Origin: an uncultured Lachnobacterium sp. | Lineage (GTDB): Bacteria > Bacillota > Clostridia > Lachnospirales > Lachnospiraceae | NCBI GenBank assembly: GCA_900549895.1 | Contig: URQG01000112.1 | Location: forward strand, 1 to 6,468 | Direction of reading: 5' to 3' | DNA length: 6,468 nucleotides | Part shown: in pieces, positions 5,674 to 6,468 of the stretch | How positions within the stretch are numbered: position 1 is the first letter of the stretch | Layout of the letters: every line of letters begins with the position of its first letter | Translations under genes and position numbers: made by a program | The notes under the pieces: model-generated | Seen by the model: the letters and a program-made list of their open reading frames with translations, nothing else | What the model was told of the DNA's origin: nothing | The model's database searches: none

Positions 5674-5720
5674 GATTCTGTAATATGATTTTATACAATA
5701 ATTCAGAGGAGGAATTGAAA

Positions 5721-6449
5721 ATGTATAAGAAATTAGCAAAAAAGCTGCTTCTTGGTTTATTGACAGTTGCATTGCTGCTTACAACGGTTGCGGTAATGCC
5801 TGCGAATACACAGGCAGCAAGTAAAAAGGCAAAAAAGGCGACACTGAATGAAGAGTACAAGCAATCACTCTGGGGTGTTGACGGTCAGAAAGGCTATCTC
5901 AAAGTACATCCATGGAAATTGTATCCTAAGTATATTTTAGAAAACCGAAATAAGAAAGCAAAGTATACGTTTGAGTCTTCCAACAAAAAGTTACTTACCG
6001 TGACGAAGGATGGCAAGGTGATAGCTGCAAATCCGACAAAAGATGAGCAGAGGGTTAATATTATCGTAAAGGAAACACTCAACAAGAAAACGAGAAAAGT
6101 CGGAACAATCAGATGTGCGATCGTGATTCCGAGAGTTGTAAATAAGAATGTCAAGTGGTGTGCCGGACAGACTTATAACACGTTCTTTGAAGACTGGCTT
6201 TCGGATAAAGAAGCAAAAAAGGATATGCCTTACTTGCCATTCTGGTGCTGGGATAAATGCACGATCCGTTGCACGGATCAGGCTGTGACACAGGATACCA
6301 TTGATAAGTGGCTGACAGAACTGAATAGTTCGACACCGAATGACAAGACGGATGATGAAGGAAAGTACTATACATGGAACCGCAAAGATGGCACGCTTAC
6401 AATCAAGGCGGACAGCGGAAAATTAAATGGTGCATTCTTTGCATATGAT
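5721..6449 (+). CDS. Secreted Ig-like (degenerate BIG2) protein, 3' truncated by contig edge
   Basis: The genomic part encodes 243 residues and has no stop before the adapter at 6450. The ATG at 5721 is fixed by AGGAGG (5707-5712). A clear Sec signal peptide is present: basic MYKKLAKK, a leucine-rich core, and probable cleavage at about residues 32-33 (NTQA/A or QAA/S). The mature start is very lysine-rich (SKKAKKA). Residues about 60-137 resemble one bacterial Ig-like unit, with the BIG2-like core TFESSNKKLLTVTKDGKV (83-100) and a closing strand at 129-136. The following part has several cysteines (Cys132, 147, 176, 180, 184), including FWCWDKCTIRC, which is unusual for simple BIG2 domains. 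I do not recognise that C-terminal domain. The protein is probably exported and cell-surface or extracellular. Apart from the Ig-like fold it shares no obvious domain with the hydrolase pseudogene. Any agr control is unproven: no TTCC array lies upstream. Confidence 0.85.
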
Positions 6450-6468
6450 CTGTCTCTTATACACATCT
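6450..6468 (+). other. Nextera mosaic-end adapter, not genomic
   Basis: CTGTCTCTTATACACATCT is the reverse complement of the Tn5 mosaic end. Genomic DNA ends at 6449. In frame it would add the false residues LSLIHI to the secreted protein. Confidence 0.98.

Noticed and set aside
5450..5683. A 77-codon plus-strand ORF upstream of the secreted protein
   Set aside because: Its translation is not protein-like. Another frame over the same bases gives much better composition, and there is no ribosome binding site.

Overview
The window looks like one complete assembled contig from a Gram-positive, moderate-GC member of the Clostridia, most likely Lachnospiraceae. The basis is a clostridial-type agr quorum-sensing locus, strong AGGAGG ribosome binding sites, Ig-like (BIG2) secreted proteins and a typical Firmicutes tyrosine integrase; the family assignment is inference. 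Both ends are uncut Nextera library adapter (1-48 and 6450-6468), so genomic DNA runs only from 49 to 6449. The first and last genes are cut by the contig ends.

Region 1 (49-3041) is a complete agr-like peptide quorum-sensing circuit. It encodes a LytTR response regulator (AgrA-like, lacking only its first few residues), a membrane histidine kinase (AgrC-like), a terminator, a separate promoter region, the membrane peptidase AgrB, a 45-codon AgrD pheromone precursor overlapping the agrB stop, and a strong terminator. The expected circuit is that AgrB processes AgrD to a thiolactone peptide, AgrC senses it outside the cell, and AgrA binds the agrBD promoter. That promoter carries three TTCC-centred repeats spaced exactly 20 bp apart, the last overlapping the predicted -35. 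The gene order (agrAC, terminator, agrBD) differs from the single agrBDCA transcript of staphylococci.

Region 2 (3068-4287) is a broken gene for a secreted, BIG2-repeat, NlpC/P60-type cell-wall hydrolase. It has one frameshift near 3341-3349 and two in-frame TAG codons (3526-3528 and 4222-4224).

Region 3 (4288-5607) is a probable insertion. A small ORF with a good ribosome binding site starts at 4301 and runs into a hairpin terminator. A full-length tyrosine recombinase lies on the minus strand (4374-5429). Beyond it is what looks like the 3' end of a plus-strand gene with no start (5461-5607).

Region 4 (5608-6449) has a promoter and the first 243 residues of a second secreted, Ig-like, lysine-rich protein of unknown function. 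No tRNA, rRNA or CRISPR was seen.
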